DNA of 12,412 nucleotides from JANXUC01 sp043749225 (lineage in GTDB: Bacteria > Acidobacteriota > Terriglobia > Terriglobales > Acidobacteriaceae), in contig JAYVEP010000109.1 in NCBI GenBank assembly GCA_043749225.1, positions 1-12,412 on the forward strand, in the 5' to 3' direction. The position numbers were made by a program, and so were the translations under genes. Positions 1 through 5,986 of this stretch are shown here, one piece after another. The notes beneath the pieces were generated by a model, which saw nothing but the letters and a program-made list of their open reading frames with translations, was not told the DNA's origin and searched no databases. Positions within the stretch are counted from its first letter, which is position 1, and every line of letters starts with the position of its first letter.

Positions 1-1782
1 GTCCACGGAGAACTGCGCGAGGGTGCAAGTCTGGCCGATGTATTCATTCCCGATCCAGATGGTATTGCCGTCCACGGCAGCGGCGCCGTAGTCGCCCCAG
101 CGGGCGCGACCACCGTATTCGGTAAAGCCATCTTGCGGGCCCACACCGGCCGCTGCGACATGGATGTCGCCAGCTCCCACCTTAGCGTCTACAGCGACGT
201 AGCCGGCGCTGGGATAGTAATCATCGCCGACCAGGGTGAAGCCGATGACGCCGCGTCCACTGGACGTGACGCCTAGGCCAGGACGTGTAAGGTTGTTGTT
301 CGCCATACCCACATAGCCTTGCTGGACAACCTTGCCGCCGCCGCTATTGGGGTTGATGACGAAATACGCCAGCCCAGCCACGTTGCGGCTGTTGATTAAG
401 AGCCCGGTATCGAGCGCGCCCCACAGCTTGCCGTTGGCAAGGGAGACTTGTTGCATGCGCGAGTCGTTCCGTCCGATGGCGCCTTCGGGAAGCCCCTGCA
501 GTTGTCCTAGCGGAAAGTTGCCCGCCTTTTGGTTGGAGTTGTTGGGTACGGCGTAGGCGATGGTATTGACGACGCTGGACGAGAGACTCGGGCTTGGCGA
601 AGCCGTATTCAGCGATTGGGTATTGGTGATCGACCACACGCGGATGCGATTGTCAACTCCGGTGTTGCTGAACACCGCCACCGAGCTCATCAAGAATTCG
701 GTCCCGCCATTGGCGGTGGCAAAGGAGCCCGGGTCGGGAGACTGTGCTGGCCATACGGTGAAACCGGGAGCGCCGTCAAGTAGGAACGCCGCGTCCGACG
801 TGTTGAACAATACCGCGCTCGACGCAGTTCCATTGACCAGGGCCTGCTTCGAGATGGCATAAACCTGGGAGCCAAAGAATCCAGAGCCAAAGAGCGCGAA
901 TTCGTTGGTAGTGAGGTAAATGCCGTTGGCGTCCGCGCCGATATGCGGGTAGTCGCCCAGACAGAAACCGCCGCGGCAGCCGTGGTTGGGTGTGCCCTGG
1001 GTGCCGTTGTTTTGCACCGGCAGTTGAAAGATCGTCCAAGTCCCCAGCGGGCTGGACGTGTCGCTAACGGCGATGTCGAGGTGATTGTTGCCATTGAGGC
1101 TGGGCGAGGTGCCGATGTGGTCGAGCGTGAGCACCACCTGGAACCAGCGTTGCGTCTGGACATCGAAGTAGCAGACAGGATCGGTGACGGTCGGTCCACG
1201 TAGGAAGGGAGAGGGCGTCCCGCGGTTGATGGCAGCAATATAGCCATAGAACGAGTTGAGGTCGGTCACGCCGGTCACCGCATTGCCGTTGGTGTCATAG
1301 ACACGCAGCACGTCATTCAGGGACTCGAGGGCGAAACCGTTTCCAGCACACAGACCCTGGTCGGGAGGTTCGACCGAGAATTGGTTGCCGCCATTGGCAA
1401 ACCTCTGATTGAAGAAGTTCAGTCCATCAACGCTGAAATTGAGCTGGGGGTTGGATTTTGCTTTCTTGCCGTTGCTGGTGGTGGGCGCGCCCAGCCCGGG
1501 GGCTTGCGCGACGCTGCGGTTGAGGAATGGATTGACCGAGCCGCTGGCGTCGGCTTGATCGGCGATGGCGTCGTCGAATTCCGACACGCCCTGGTTGCTG
1601 ATGCCGCCGGTGGGAAGCGACTGGAAGGATCCAGTTCCTGCTTTCTGGATTTGGATCACGGTTTGGCTGTGCAGCGGGATCGCGCTGGTGGCCAACACCA
1701 GAACGAACGCTGCAACAATTGTGAGGCTCGAAGCCCCAAAGCGAGGGCCGGGGGACTGGCTGGTTGCTGTGATGTTCATCAT
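1..1782 (-). CDS. Secreted protein of unknown function, 3' end outside window
   Basis: An open frame of 594 codons runs without a stop from ATG at 1782 to the left edge, so the C-terminus is missing. The start is chosen over the adjacent ATG at 1779 because AAGGAG lies at 1792-1797, nine bases upstream. The N-terminus has a long hydrophobic stretch (about residues 19-36) ending in IPLHSQ, which reads as a Sec signal peptide, so the product is probably exported. The mature part is rich in Gly, Asn, Ser and Thr and has few Lys. It includes EPPDQGLCAGNGFALESLND and, near residues 269-296, a two-cysteine segment (GCRGGFC) followed by LGDYPHIGADANGIYLTTNE. The composition and repeated short strand-like segments suggest a beta-rich, possibly propeller-like extracellular protein; that is inference. 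No catalytic motif was recognised. Overlapping plus-strand open frames are shadows of this gene. Confidence 0.85.
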   Translation of the reverse strand, partial: MMNITATSQSPGPRFGASSLTIVAAFVLVLATSAIPLHSQTVIQIQKAGTGSFQSLPTGGISNQGVSEFDDAIADQADASGSVNPFLNRSVAQAPGLGAPTTSNGKKAKSNPQLNFSVDGLNFFNQRFANGGNQFSVEPPDQGLCAGNGFALESLNDVLRVYDTNGNAVTGVTDLNSFYGYIAAINRGTPSPFLRGPTVTDPVCYFDVQTQRWFQVVLTLDHIGTSPSLNGNNHLDIAVSDTSSPLGTWTIFQLPVQNNGTQGTPNHGCRGGFCLGDYPHIGADANGIYLTTNEFALFGSGFFGSQVYAISKQALVNGTASSAVLFNTSDAAFLLDGAPGFTVWPAQSPDPGSFATANGGTEFLMSSVAVFSNTGVDNRIRVWSITNTQSLNTASPSPSLSSSVVNTIAYAVPNNSNQKAGNFPLGQLQGLPEGAIGRNDSRMQQVSLANGKLWGALDTGLLINSRNVAGLAYFVINPNSGGGKVVQQGYVGMANNNLTRPGLGVTSSGRGVIGFTLVGDDYYPSAGYVAVDAKVGAGDIHVAAAGVGPQDGFTEYGGRARWGDYGAAAVDGNTIWIGNEYIGQTCTLAQFSVD

Positions 1783-1877
1783 TCGTGACTTCTCCTTAGG
1801 ATCAGTGGATCAGTTTAGTGAATCAGTTCAGCAAGTTGTTCGAGAGAGCAAATTTTACTGAGGAATATCGATTCGGA

Positions 1878-1906
1878 ATTGCCGCTGATTTTCAAACAGC
1901 GGCAAT
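1878..1906 (-). promoter_or_regulatory. 10-bp perfect hairpin in the leader of the secreted protein gene
   Basis: ATTGCCGCTG (1878-1887) and CAGCGGCAAT (1897-1906) are perfect reverse complements around a 9-base loop. The hairpin ends about 95 bases upstream of the start at 1782. No run of T follows on either strand, so it does not look like a simple intrinsic terminator. It could be a leader RNA structure or a protein binding site; the role is unknown. Confidence 0.5.
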
Positions 1907-1979
1907 GGTACACCCCGTCCCGCCTGCCCGCAACGCTGTTTGGGGGAAAGCAAAAAAAATAAGAGACATGGTTGGCGCG

Positions 1980-1999
1980 AACTGACCGTATGGTCGGTT
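1980..1999. promoter_or_regulatory. Operator-like 20-bp imperfect palindrome
   Basis: AACTGACCGT (1980-1989) and ATGGTCGGTT (1990-1999) form a palindrome matching at 8 of 10 positions per half, with the core GACC-GTAT-GGTC perfect. The size and symmetry resemble operators of dimeric repressors such as TetR-family proteins. It lies about 200 bases upstream of the minus-strand secreted gene. No regulator gene is adjacent, so the link is inference. Confidence 0.35.
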
Positions 2000-2014
2000 T
2001 GTTCCATATCTTGG

Positions 2015-2036
2015 TTTGACCTTTGTTTGATCTTTG
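2015..2036 (+). repeat. Two 11-bp tandem repeats
   Basis: TTTGACCTTTG (2015-2025) is followed directly by TTTGATCTTTG (2026-2036), differing at one base, with a weaker third unit starting TTTCAG. The 11-bp period is close to one DNA helical turn, so paired protein sites are possible. No function is known. Confidence 0.4.
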
Positions 2037-2124
2037 TTTCAGTTCAATGAAAAGCAGCACGGAGTCGAGAGTTCCGCGGTGAAACAGTGTGGCGCGACAC
2101 TCCTGTCCGCGAGCGGTTGCGTAG

Positions 2125-2184
2125 GAGTTTGTTGAAAAACTCTACAGTTGTCATTCCGCACGGCGTTATCGTGAGGAATCTGCT
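2125..2184 (+). repeat. Dispersed composite repeat B, copy 1
   Basis: A small hairpin GAGTTT-gttgaa-AAACTC (2125-2142) is followed by TTGTCATTCCG (2148-2158) and GTGAGGAATCTGCT (2171-2184). The inner ATTCC and GGAAT are themselves complementary. The same order of parts recurs on the minus strand at 8741-8795, so this is a two-copy dispersed intergenic repeat within the window. Similar strings are recalled from intergenic regions of acidobacterial genomes, but this was not checked here. Confidence 0.6.
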
Positions 2185-2212
2185 ATTTTCCGCTGGTCCA
2201 GCAGATCGAGGC

Positions 2213-2250
2213 GGGTGGCCCATTCAAGCCCGGGTTTGGCTAGAGTGGGG
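2213..2250 (+). repeat. REP-like palindromic element, copy 1
   Basis: The element begins GGGTGGCCCATTC (2213-2225) and ends AGAGTGGGG (2242-2250). The two ends are partly complementary, and the centre AAGCCCGGGTTTGGCT is also a small stem-loop. An inverted partner with the same ends and a different centre lies at 2371-2419. This arrangement recalls the paired inverted REP sequences of other bacteria. Confidence 0.55.
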
Positions 2251-2370
2251 CAGTTCGACAGATGGACAGAGTGTTCCCGCCGCTCGGTTGCATTTTCATG
2301 TCGTCCTGTTTCGACTCGATTTCGCCCCTTCCTCGCAGCCGGATGCTAGTTCTAGGCCAGCCTTGAACAT

Positions 2371-2419
2371 CCCCACTCTAAATTTCGCAAAGAACGCGAA
2401 ATTCAGAATGGGCCACCCT
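2371..2419 (-). repeat. REP-like palindromic element, copy 2 (inverted)
   Basis: Read on the minus strand this has the same ends as the element at 2213-2250: GGGTGGCCCATTC (2419-2407) and AGAGTGGGG (2379-2371). The centre differs and forms its own perfect stem, AATTTCGC with GCGAAATT (about 2380-2402). Ends are conserved while the loop region is replaced, which is typical of mobile palindromic repeats. Confidence 0.55.
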
Positions 2420-2437
2420 CCGGGGAACGTCCCGTCT

Positions 2438-2596
2438 GGAACATGTGAAGAAATCAGGTTCCAGAAGGTGCACTAGTTTTGGTCCGAAAAACTAATCGTT
2501 TAAATGCCCTACAAACGACGTTTGCGATATTCGGATACATTTTGGACCCCCCGAAAAATCGGCCGAAATCGAAAATTGAATTTCTTCACATGTTCC
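2438..2596. repeat. 17-bp perfect inverted repeat, arms 125 bases apart
   Basis: GGAACATGTGAAGAAAT (2438-2454) is the exact reverse complement of 2580-2596. The enclosed 125 bases are AT-richer than the neighbouring genes and show no coding signature. It could be a very small non-autonomous mobile element or two inverted copies of a dispersed repeat. No flanking target duplication was identified. Confidence 0.45.
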
Positions 2597-2739
2597 TGTC
2601 CCCGGATTATTCCCCCTCAGAGAAGTACGAAGGGCTTCGAGGACCGATAAACATCGAGCCAAGGAGTACCGCTTTTTCTTGGTTATGTTACAGAGATCAA
2701 AACCTCGGCCACCCGCCTTCTGGATTACCCTGAGATATT

Positions 2740-2752
2740 GTTTATGAAACAC
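2740..2752. repeat. Mini-palindrome TGTTT-atg-AAACA
   Basis: A 5-bp stem with a 3-base loop lies just 3' of the small cysteine-rich gene that ends at 2756 on the minus strand. Its GTTT/AAAC stem resembles the small hairpins at 2125-2142 and 8781-8795. It could contribute to transcript ending, but there is no T run. Confidence 0.3.
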
Positions 2753-2755
2753 GCT

Positions 2756-3094
2756 CTAGGTCTTCTGAAACTTTGCATAGGGACAGTTAGCCCAGGGTAG
2801 AGGTGCGCCTTCGATGGTTTCGCCCAGGAGGCGACCGTGGCAAACACGACAGTGGTTCAGTTTTCCTAACTTTTCGCCAAGCGGCAAGGCCACGACAAAG
2901 TCTTCCCAAAAGCAAAGATCGTAGCCTGCGGTTTTGCATTGGTGCAGGGGTAACAATTTGCTACTCTGCGAAGTTTCTTGCAGCAAACGCGAGTAGATTT
3001 TCGACTTGAGAGTAGAAGGCGCAGTGGCCTTCGAGACGTTCGCACGCACGAGTTCTTCGAAAAAGGAATCGTCCATCGGTTTGTTTTTACTCAT
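2756..3094 (-). CDS. Small cysteine-rich protein, putative sigma factor partner
   Basis: The 112-residue product is encoded directly after the ECF sigma gene. The start ATG at 3094 overlaps the sigma stop codon by 8 bases, and GGAGG (3102-3106) lies seven bases upstream inside the sigma gene, so the two are translationally coupled. A start further upstream (3112) is possible but less well supported. The protein is soluble: no signal peptide or membrane segment is visible. The N-terminal half is helical and charged (DDSFFEELVRANV, then APSTLKSKIYSRLL). The C-terminal half holds Cys53, Cys61, Cys82, Cys85, His86 and Cys104, including the segment NHCRVCHG, and looks like a metal site. Gene order and overlap suggest an anti-sigma or sensory partner, possibly zinc-binding. 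That is inference: the exact family was not recognised, and the canonical HxxxCxxC of zinc anti-sigma factors is absent. Confidence 0.75.
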   Translation of the reverse strand: MSKNKPMDDSFFEELVRANVSKATAPSTLKSKIYSRLLQETSQSSKLLPLHQCKTAGYDLCFWEDFVVALPLGEKLGKLNHCRVCHGRLLGETIEGAPLPWANCPYAKFQKT

Positions 3095-3695
3095 GATTCC
3101 ACCTCCCCGCAAACTCGTTCCTTGCGCGGGCCAAGACCCGCTCCATCGCTTTCACCGTTTTTCCCGCCAGCTTCGCCATATCCGCCAAAGACCGCTCATC
3201 CCAGTAGCGCCAAAGCAGAACGGCCCGGTACGATTCTGGCATGAGGCACAAGATGCCGTCTATCTTATGCGCTGCGCGTTCCCGGTCTATCTCTTCTTCC
3301 AGATTGAGATTCCCGACCAGGGCTTCTGGCAGATCGCCTTCGTCATCACAGGAAGGAATCAGTTCGTGAACCCGCTCGCGGTAATAATCGGCGACTTTGT
3401 TTCGCGCAATGGCACACAGCCAAGTCCCCAGCGCCGAGTCCCGCCGAAACTGACTGAGATTCCTCCACCCAGCGAGGAATACCTCTTGCACAAGATCATC
3501 GACAACTTCGGCTCGGTCCAGGCGCTGCACAAGGAAACGATAGACCACATCGGAGTATCGCTCCACCATGTCGCCGATGGCTTTGCGGTTCCCGGCCAGG
3601 ACTCCCTCCACCAGCGCGAATTCTTCGGCACGGAGCTGGCCGTCAGCCTGTAACGCAGTCTCTGCGTGTTCTTCGGCGAATTCAGGGGAATTCAT
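3087..3695 (-). CDS. RNA polymerase sigma factor, ECF (sigma-70) family
   Basis: The 202-residue product has the two-domain layout of an extracytoplasmic-function sigma factor. Region 2 spans about residues 43-108 (MVERYSDVVYRFL, then DDLVQEVFLAGWRNL and the region 2.3/2.4 stretch FRRDSALGTWLCAIARNKVA). Region 4 spans about 144-196 (LPESYR-like LMPESYRAVLLWRYW, then the helix-turn-helix with KTVKAMERVLARAR). Length fits the family. Start 3695 is preferred because AGGA (3707-3710) lies 11 bases upstream; in-frame ATGs at 3722 and 3743 are alternatives with weaker sites. It would direct RNA polymerase to a set of stress or envelope promoters. The gene overlaps a downstream cysteine-rich partner, the usual place for an anti-sigma factor. 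The upstream region carries tandem AGTTnAACT boxes at 3891-3909. The signal it answers to cannot be read from the sequence. Confidence 0.92.
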   Translation of the reverse strand: MNSPEFAEEHAETALQADGQLRAEEFALVEGVLAGNRKAIGDMVERYSDVVYRFLVQRLDRAEVVDDLVQEVFLAGWRNLSQFRRDSALGTWLCAIARNKVADYYRERVHELIPSCDDEGDLPEALVGNLNLEEEIDRERAAHKIDGILCLMPESYRAVLLWRYWDERSLADMAKLAGKTVKAMERVLARARNEFAGRWNHE

Positions 3696-3890
3696 CGCGC
3701 TGACGGTCCTTAAGGAAATCATAACTGGGCGCCACCCAGCCATCGGGTTTGTAAGACAAGGTGTGGGCGCTCTTTTGGCTAACAGCTTTCATCTTTACCT
3801 AGGAACTTCCCAAGACCAGCGAATCCCCCGCGCCAGGGCAGGGCGATTCGCCGTCTGGGACAAAAGTTCAATCGAGTGCCTCTCCAACCG

Positions 3891-3910
3891 AGTTGAACTG
3901 AGTTGAACTA
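3891..3910. promoter_or_regulatory. Tandem AGTTGAACT boxes upstream of the sigma gene
   Basis: AGTTGAACTG (3891-3900) is followed by AGTTGAACTA (3901-3910). Each box is a palindrome AGTT-n-AACT and the spacing is exactly 10 bp, one helical turn. They lie about 196 bases upstream of the sigma start and 45 bases beyond the end of the neighbouring secreted protein gene. They could be paired regulator sites; this is inference. Confidence 0.3.
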
Positions 3911-3917
3911 ATTGCAA

Positions 3918-3935
3918 CGGGGGTGCGATCCCCCG
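3918..3935 (-). terminator. Possible terminator hairpin after the EF-hand secreted protein gene
   Basis: CGGGGG (3918-3923) pairs perfectly with CCCCCG (3930-3935) around a 6-base loop. It lies 20 bases past the stop of the minus-strand gene at 3955. On the minus strand it is followed by TTGCAATTAG, which is only weakly T-rich; on the plus strand CTCGTTTT follows. A stable GC stem supports a terminator role, the poor T tract does not. Confidence 0.4.
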
Positions 3936-3954
3936 CTCGTTTTAAGTTGCGACA

Positions 3955-5391
3955 CTAGCGGTTGTCGTTGTCCCGAGGTACCGATGCCAATACTGCGGGA
4001 TTCACGAGCGTTAAGAAGCCGCTCATTACGTAGCCGCGCTGGCTGGGAGCAAAACGGGGTGCCAGTAGGCCATCATCGATCTCGCGGGTAATAGCGAATC
4101 GATCAAACGATGTCGCTGGCAGATACAAACGTGTATTGGGCAGCCCATCCGAGGTTCCATTGATGTCGGCTTCCACAAACGACAGGACGCCGTCACCGTT
4201 CTGGTCGGCGAGTGATACTTCATACGCATACGCATCCAACAACCTTTGCCCTACGTCGGAAACGTTCGGCTCAAATGACTTCACGCGGCTGAAGACATCT
4301 TGAATAACTTCATCGGTGAGGCCACTCGGTATGAACCGGTTACGGACCTCAAGATGTGCGGGGTTCGGCGGCGTTGGACGGTCTGGATCTTTTACATTGC
4401 TGACTTCCCCCCGATCCGCATCGCGAGGATTGTCTGGATTGTCTCCATAAACAAGCTTGTCGTTGGAAATTCCAGAAGGTCCGGATCCAGGAATTACGGA
4501 CTGCAGGTTGTACTGCAGGCCCGCAGCGAAAGTTCCAGGGACGCCGCCCGTGAAGGGCAATTCATAGTGAGGGAATACCCAGTTCGTTCCCGGGTTGAAT
4601 TCCCAATAAGCGTGGATGTCGCTCTGCTGCTGCGCATTGAAAGCACCAATGCTGACCGGAAAGGGAACGATATTCGGCTGCCGCGCGGGATCCGGGTAAA
4701 CGTCATCCAGACTGCCGAAACGCGGTGCATTCCCGTCCCCAGTAAACAAGTTGCCTGGAACGTTGTTGTGCCCCCCGATGGCTGCGATCGCTGCCGCGTC
4801 TTCGGCGGTGATTGTGCCGTATTGGGCTCTACCACTGGGCCTGGGTGAAGCAACCGGAGGCACCTTCAAATCGTGGATCATCCATCCTTCGTACCACCCG
4901 GATTCATTGTTGATGACGAACAGTCCGGACACATCCGTGAATACATCAATCACGGCGCGAACGTCGTTCGGGTCCCTGGGCTTGTCGGGTTTGGGTTCCA
5001 GAACCACTCGAACTGCGCCAATTGTAGAGCGTTGGCGGTTGGCTCCAGTTGCTGTCGGTCTGGTGCCATCATTGAGGCCCGGAATGATGTCGGTAAAGAC
5101 ATTGGGTTGAAAATGCTTTGTATCCAGCAAGTAATATTGGAATAGTTGGCTCGGTGTGTCGGCTTCACTGAAGACTATGTTCGGAACAGAGGTGGTGGGC
5201 CGGTTTGCGAGCTCTACGATGCGCGCTTTGAGTGGCGCCGGAAGGTTTTTGATGTCCCCGCGCCGGGCGATTTTTTCACCAGGGGTTGGTTTACTTTGGC
5301 TCTGCGCGGAGGCTGCGCTCACCAATGTTGCGGCCCCTACGCAGATCATCGAGCAGGCCAATAGTTTACTTAGAGTTACATTGCTTCTCAT
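3955..5391 (-). CDS. Secreted protein of unknown function with an EF-hand calcium loop
   Basis: The 478-residue product starts at ATG 5391, chosen because AAGGAG (5400-5405) lies eight bases upstream; an in-frame ATG at 5430 has no such site. Residues 1-30 form a clear Sec signal peptide (basic start, hydrophobic LLACSMICVGAATLV, then ASAQS). The mature protein is polar and rich in Pro, Asn, Asp and Gly. Near its C-terminus, residues 396-407 read DQNGDGVLSFVE, a textbook EF-hand or dockerin-type calcium loop with D1, N3, D5, G6, L8, S9 and E12 all in place. A segment rich in aromatic residues (SDIHAYWEFNPGTNWVFPHY) lies mid-protein. No enzyme motif was recognised. It is probably periplasmic or extracellular. 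A single EF-hand without a second copy is unusual for dockerins, so a structural calcium site is the simplest reading. It is separated from the downstream sigma gene by 259 bases. Confidence 0.88.
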   Translation of the reverse strand: MRSNVTLSKLLACSMICVGAATLVSAASAQSQSKPTPGEKIARRGDIKNLPAPLKARIVELANRPTTSVPNIVFSEADTPSQLFQYYLLDTKHFQPNVFTDIIPGLNDGTRPTATGANRQRSTIGAVRVVLEPKPDKPRDPNDVRAVIDVFTDVSGLFVINNESGWYEGWMIHDLKVPPVASPRPSGRAQYGTITAEDAAAIAAIGGHNNVPGNLFTGDGNAPRFGSLDDVYPDPARQPNIVPFPVSIGAFNAQQQSDIHAYWEFNPGTNWVFPHYELPFTGGVPGTFAAGLQYNLQSVIPGSGPSGISNDKLVYGDNPDNPRDADRGEVSNVKDPDRPTPPNPAHLEVRNRFIPSGLTDEVIQDVFSRVKSFEPNVSDVGQRLLDAYAYEVSLADQNGDGVLSFVEADINGTSDGLPNTRLYLPATSFDRFAITREIDDGLLAPRFAPSQRGYVMSGFLTLVNPAVLASVPRDNDNR

Positions 5392-5442
5392 GATTCTAGC
5401 TCCTTTTATATCTTGTAAAGTGTTCTTCATTGTTTGTTGATG

Positions 5443-5470
5443 GTTATGTGGGTGGATGGTCTGAGGTCAA
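5443..5470 (-). promoter_or_regulatory. Possible sigma-70 promoter for the EF-hand secreted protein
   Basis: On the minus strand TTGACC (5470-5465) is followed after 16 bases by CATAAC (5448-5443). The -35 matches the consensus at five of six positions, the -10 at four. Transcription would begin about 45 bases upstream of the ATG at 5391. The match is modest and unproven. Confidence 0.3.
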
Positions 5471-5667
5471 TTTCCGCACCACGCAGAATCGTGGCCTCGA
5501 TGGTTTTGTCGCACAGCTCTGCAGAATCCCCCGTCACTGGTGCGTCGGTGCGACTCAGCAACAAAAGCAACAACCTGGACAGTCGTTAAGCGCATGTAAA
5601 TCTTGAAAACTGCTTTCGTTTGGATAGTCGCGCTGGGGGAAGAAATCCCCCTCGTCGAGGACAATCC

Positions 5668-5681
5668 GGGGACCTGTCCCC
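5668..5681. repeat. Short palindrome GGGGACCTGTCCCC
   Basis: A 6-bp perfect stem with a 2-base centre. With its left flank it shares the 11-mer AATCCGGGGAC with the opposite strand at 2598-2608, where it borders the inverted repeat at 2438-2596. It is probably a fragment of a dispersed repeat rather than a gene-specific site. Confidence 0.4.
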
Positions 5682-5778
5682 GTATTAGTCTGCCGTTCGG
5701 CTTGGGTTGTTGAGGCGCACGCCGGAGCGCATTCGATTAATCCCACTCGTCGGTACGATTTTGGTATCCTAGTCCATC

Positions 5779-5943
5779 ATGCGGATGATGTGGTGGTTCC
5801 TCATCCTCGGGACGAGCGGAGTGATCGCGACCGGAGCCGCAGTGGCGATTTTCGTGCGTGTCCGAGGCCATTTTGCTTCAAAAGCGGCACCGCACGAAGC
5901 GGGCGAGGAATTGGACTCCGCGAGCGGACCTGAAGGCTCTTAA
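5779..5943 (+). CDS. Small single-pass membrane protein, hypothetical
   Basis: A 54-residue frame starts at ATG 5779 and stops with TAA at 5941-5943. Residues 4-27 are strongly hydrophobic (MWWFLILGTSGVIATGAAVA then IF), followed by RVRGH, which would anchor the protein with a cytoplasmic basic edge. The tail is acidic and small-residue rich (HEAGEELDSASGPEGS). This hydrophobic-then-charged pattern is hard to explain by chance, but no family was recognised and no strong ribosome binding site precedes it; ATGs at 5785 and 5788 are alternatives. It ends 43 bases before bioY on the same strand and may be cotranscribed with it. It could be an accessory membrane protein or an unrelated small gene. 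Confidence 0.5.
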   Translation: MRMMWWFLILGTSGVIATGAAVAIFVRVRGHFASKAAPHEAGEELDSASGPEGS

Positions 5944-5986
5944 AGGGCTAAGCTGGGCCGGGATTTCATGTAAGAGATTGAAGACT

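Larger units (their letters stand above)
1783..2755. other. Gene-free spacer with regulatory and repeat elements
   Basis: No convincing gene was found in these 973 bases. The open frames present (for example 2087-2476 and 2479-2733 plus, 2492-2752 minus) have no recognisable domains, lack good ribosome binding sites and run through palindromic repeats. The right half carries short interspersed repeats. The left 300 bases are the probable leader and control region of the secreted protein gene on the minus strand. The individual elements are listed separately. Confidence 0.7.
5392..5778. other. Divergent spacer between secreted protein gene and small membrane protein gene
   Basis: These 387 bases have no convincing gene. 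The left end carries the ribosome binding site and a possible promoter for the minus-strand secreted gene. The centre holds a short palindrome, GGGGAC-CT-GTCCCC (5668-5681). Its left flank AATCCGGGGAC (5663-5673) is the reverse complement of 2598-2608, so a short dispersed repeat is likely. Nothing resembling a tRNA or a biotin operator was seen. Confidence 0.5.

Noticed and set aside
690..1247. 185-codon minus-strand frame inside the first gene
   Set aside because: It is in a different frame from the continuous 594-codon reading with signal peptide and is low-complexity in Ser, Arg and Thr, typical of a shadow.
2087..2476. 129-codon plus-strand frame in the repeat-rich spacer
   Set aside because: It runs through two palindromic repeat families and has no domain or ribosome binding site.
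2438..2596. CRISPR-like arrangement of repeats
   Set aside because: There are only two inverted arms, not several regularly spaced direct repeats, and no cas gene is nearby.
2756..3094. CxxCH motif as a c-type heme site
   Set aside because: The protein has no signal peptide, so heme attachment in the periplasm is unlikely; a metal site is more plausible.
3006..3653. 215-codon open frame on the plus strand opposite the sigma factor gene
   Set aside because: The opposite strand encodes clear sigma-70 regions 2 and 4; the plus frame has no domain.
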